Origin: CAYLZW01 sp964388085
GTDB taxonomy: Bacteria > Myxococcota > UBA727 > CAYLZW01
Assembly: GCA_964388085.1 (NCBI GenBank)
Contig: CAYLZW010000025.1
Span: forward strand, 1 to 34,667
Direction of reading: 5' to 3'
Length of the DNA: 34,667 nucleotides
Shown: one piece after another, positions 34,460 through 34,667 of the stretch
How the letters are laid out: every line of letters starts with the position of its first letter
Position numbering within the stretch: position 1 is the stretch's first letter
Notes under the pieces: model-generated
Told to the model about the DNA's origin: nothing
Database searches by the model: none
What the model saw: only the letters and a program-made list of their open reading frames with translations
Program-made: the position numbers and the translations under genes

Positions 34460-34667
34460 TCAAGCGGCCGGCGTCCTCGTGCGCACGGTGCGGTGCTCGA
34501 TGGGGTTCTCGAACTCCTGCCCCTGGAACACGCGCTTCACGAAGATGCCGGGCAGGTGCACGTCGTCCGGATCGAGCGCACCCACCTCGACGATCTCCTC
34601 CACCTCGGCGACGGTGACGCGCGCGGCCATGGCCATGAGCGGCGAGAAGTTGCGGCTCGTCCGGTAG
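34460..34667 (-). CDS. scoA: 3-oxoacid CoA-transferase subunit A, C-terminal part (5' end outside window)
   Basis: The minus strand is open from the window edge to TGA at 34462-34460, giving the last 68 residues. Phrases such as RNFSPLMAMAARVTVAEVEE, VGALDPDDVHLPGIFVKRV and EHRTVR match the C-terminus of ScoA, the small alpha subunit of succinyl-CoA:3-ketoacid CoA-transferase. No start codon lies in the window, so it must be read as a partial gene. Such enzymes activate acetoacetate for ketone and leucine catabolism. The gene downstream on the same strand, 153 bases on, is the sensor kinase rather than the usual scoB. Confidence 0.85.
   Translation of the reverse strand, partial: YRTSRNFSPLMAMAARVTVAEVEEIVEVGALDPDDVHLPGIFVKRVFQGQEFENPIEHRTVRTRTPAA

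Overview
The window is very GC-rich and gene-dense, with short gaps and many GTG starts or stop/start overlaps. Several features suggest a member of the Myxococcota (formerly Deltaproteobacteria). These are a large Ser/Thr kinase carrying a DUF4388 domain, an AgmX/PglI C-terminal-domain protein, a DUF4912-GH57 pair, a fused alpha-beta 2-oxoacid dehydrogenase E1, and Asp/Gly/Glu-rich lipoproteins. The lineage is an inference from gene content; there is no rRNA or marker phylogeny here. I found no tRNA, rRNA, CRISPR array, insertion sequence or phage gene, and no gap longer than about 300 bases.

Layout. 1-2.6 kb: the 3' end of lysine 2,3-aminomutase (kamA), facing the fused E1. 2.7-6.1 kb: a three-gene unit of a lipoprotein-like double retropepsin protease, a MATE exporter and a small anchored TPR protein, followed by a small hypothetical. 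6.6-10.7 kb: an MsbA-type ABC exporter, a Tat-lipoprotein amidohydrolase and a multi-pass membrane protein. 10.8-14.5 kb: a minus-strand cluster of a duplicated-domain hypothetical, a DUF4912 protein and a GH57 alpha-glucan branching enzyme. 14.7-18.2 kb: the giant kinase. 18.3-21.4 kb: an 82-codon gene with its start inside a hairpin, then glgC-glgA on the minus strand. 21.5-24.2 kb: a tight operon for 2-aminomuconate semialdehyde breakdown (dehydrogenase, RidA-type deaminase, decarboxylase/hydratase). 24.2-28.0 kb: a YjcF-like GNAT that seems to start at CTG, an Ig-repeat surface protein and an MFS exporter. 28.1-31.3 kb: a translationally coupled hemL - AgmX/PglI - larC operon. 31.4-33.1 kb: two tandem paralogous lipoproteins with (Gly-Glu)n stalks and 18-cysteine heads. 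33.1 kb to the end: a hybrid sensor kinase and the 3' end of a CoA-transferase A subunit.

How the genes fit together. Two metabolic themes are clear: storage glucan synthesis (GlgC, GlgA and a GH57 branching enzyme with its DUF4912 partner) and amino-acid/aromatic catabolism (KamA, E1, the 2-aminomuconate operon, ScoA). The most unusual material is the pair of GE-stalk lipoproteins. Each has a lipid anchor, a stalk of very different length and three copies of a C-C-CC-C module. The longer stalk is encoded by hexamer repeats that form two textbook G-quadruplex motifs. I consider this pair the best candidate for something undescribed.
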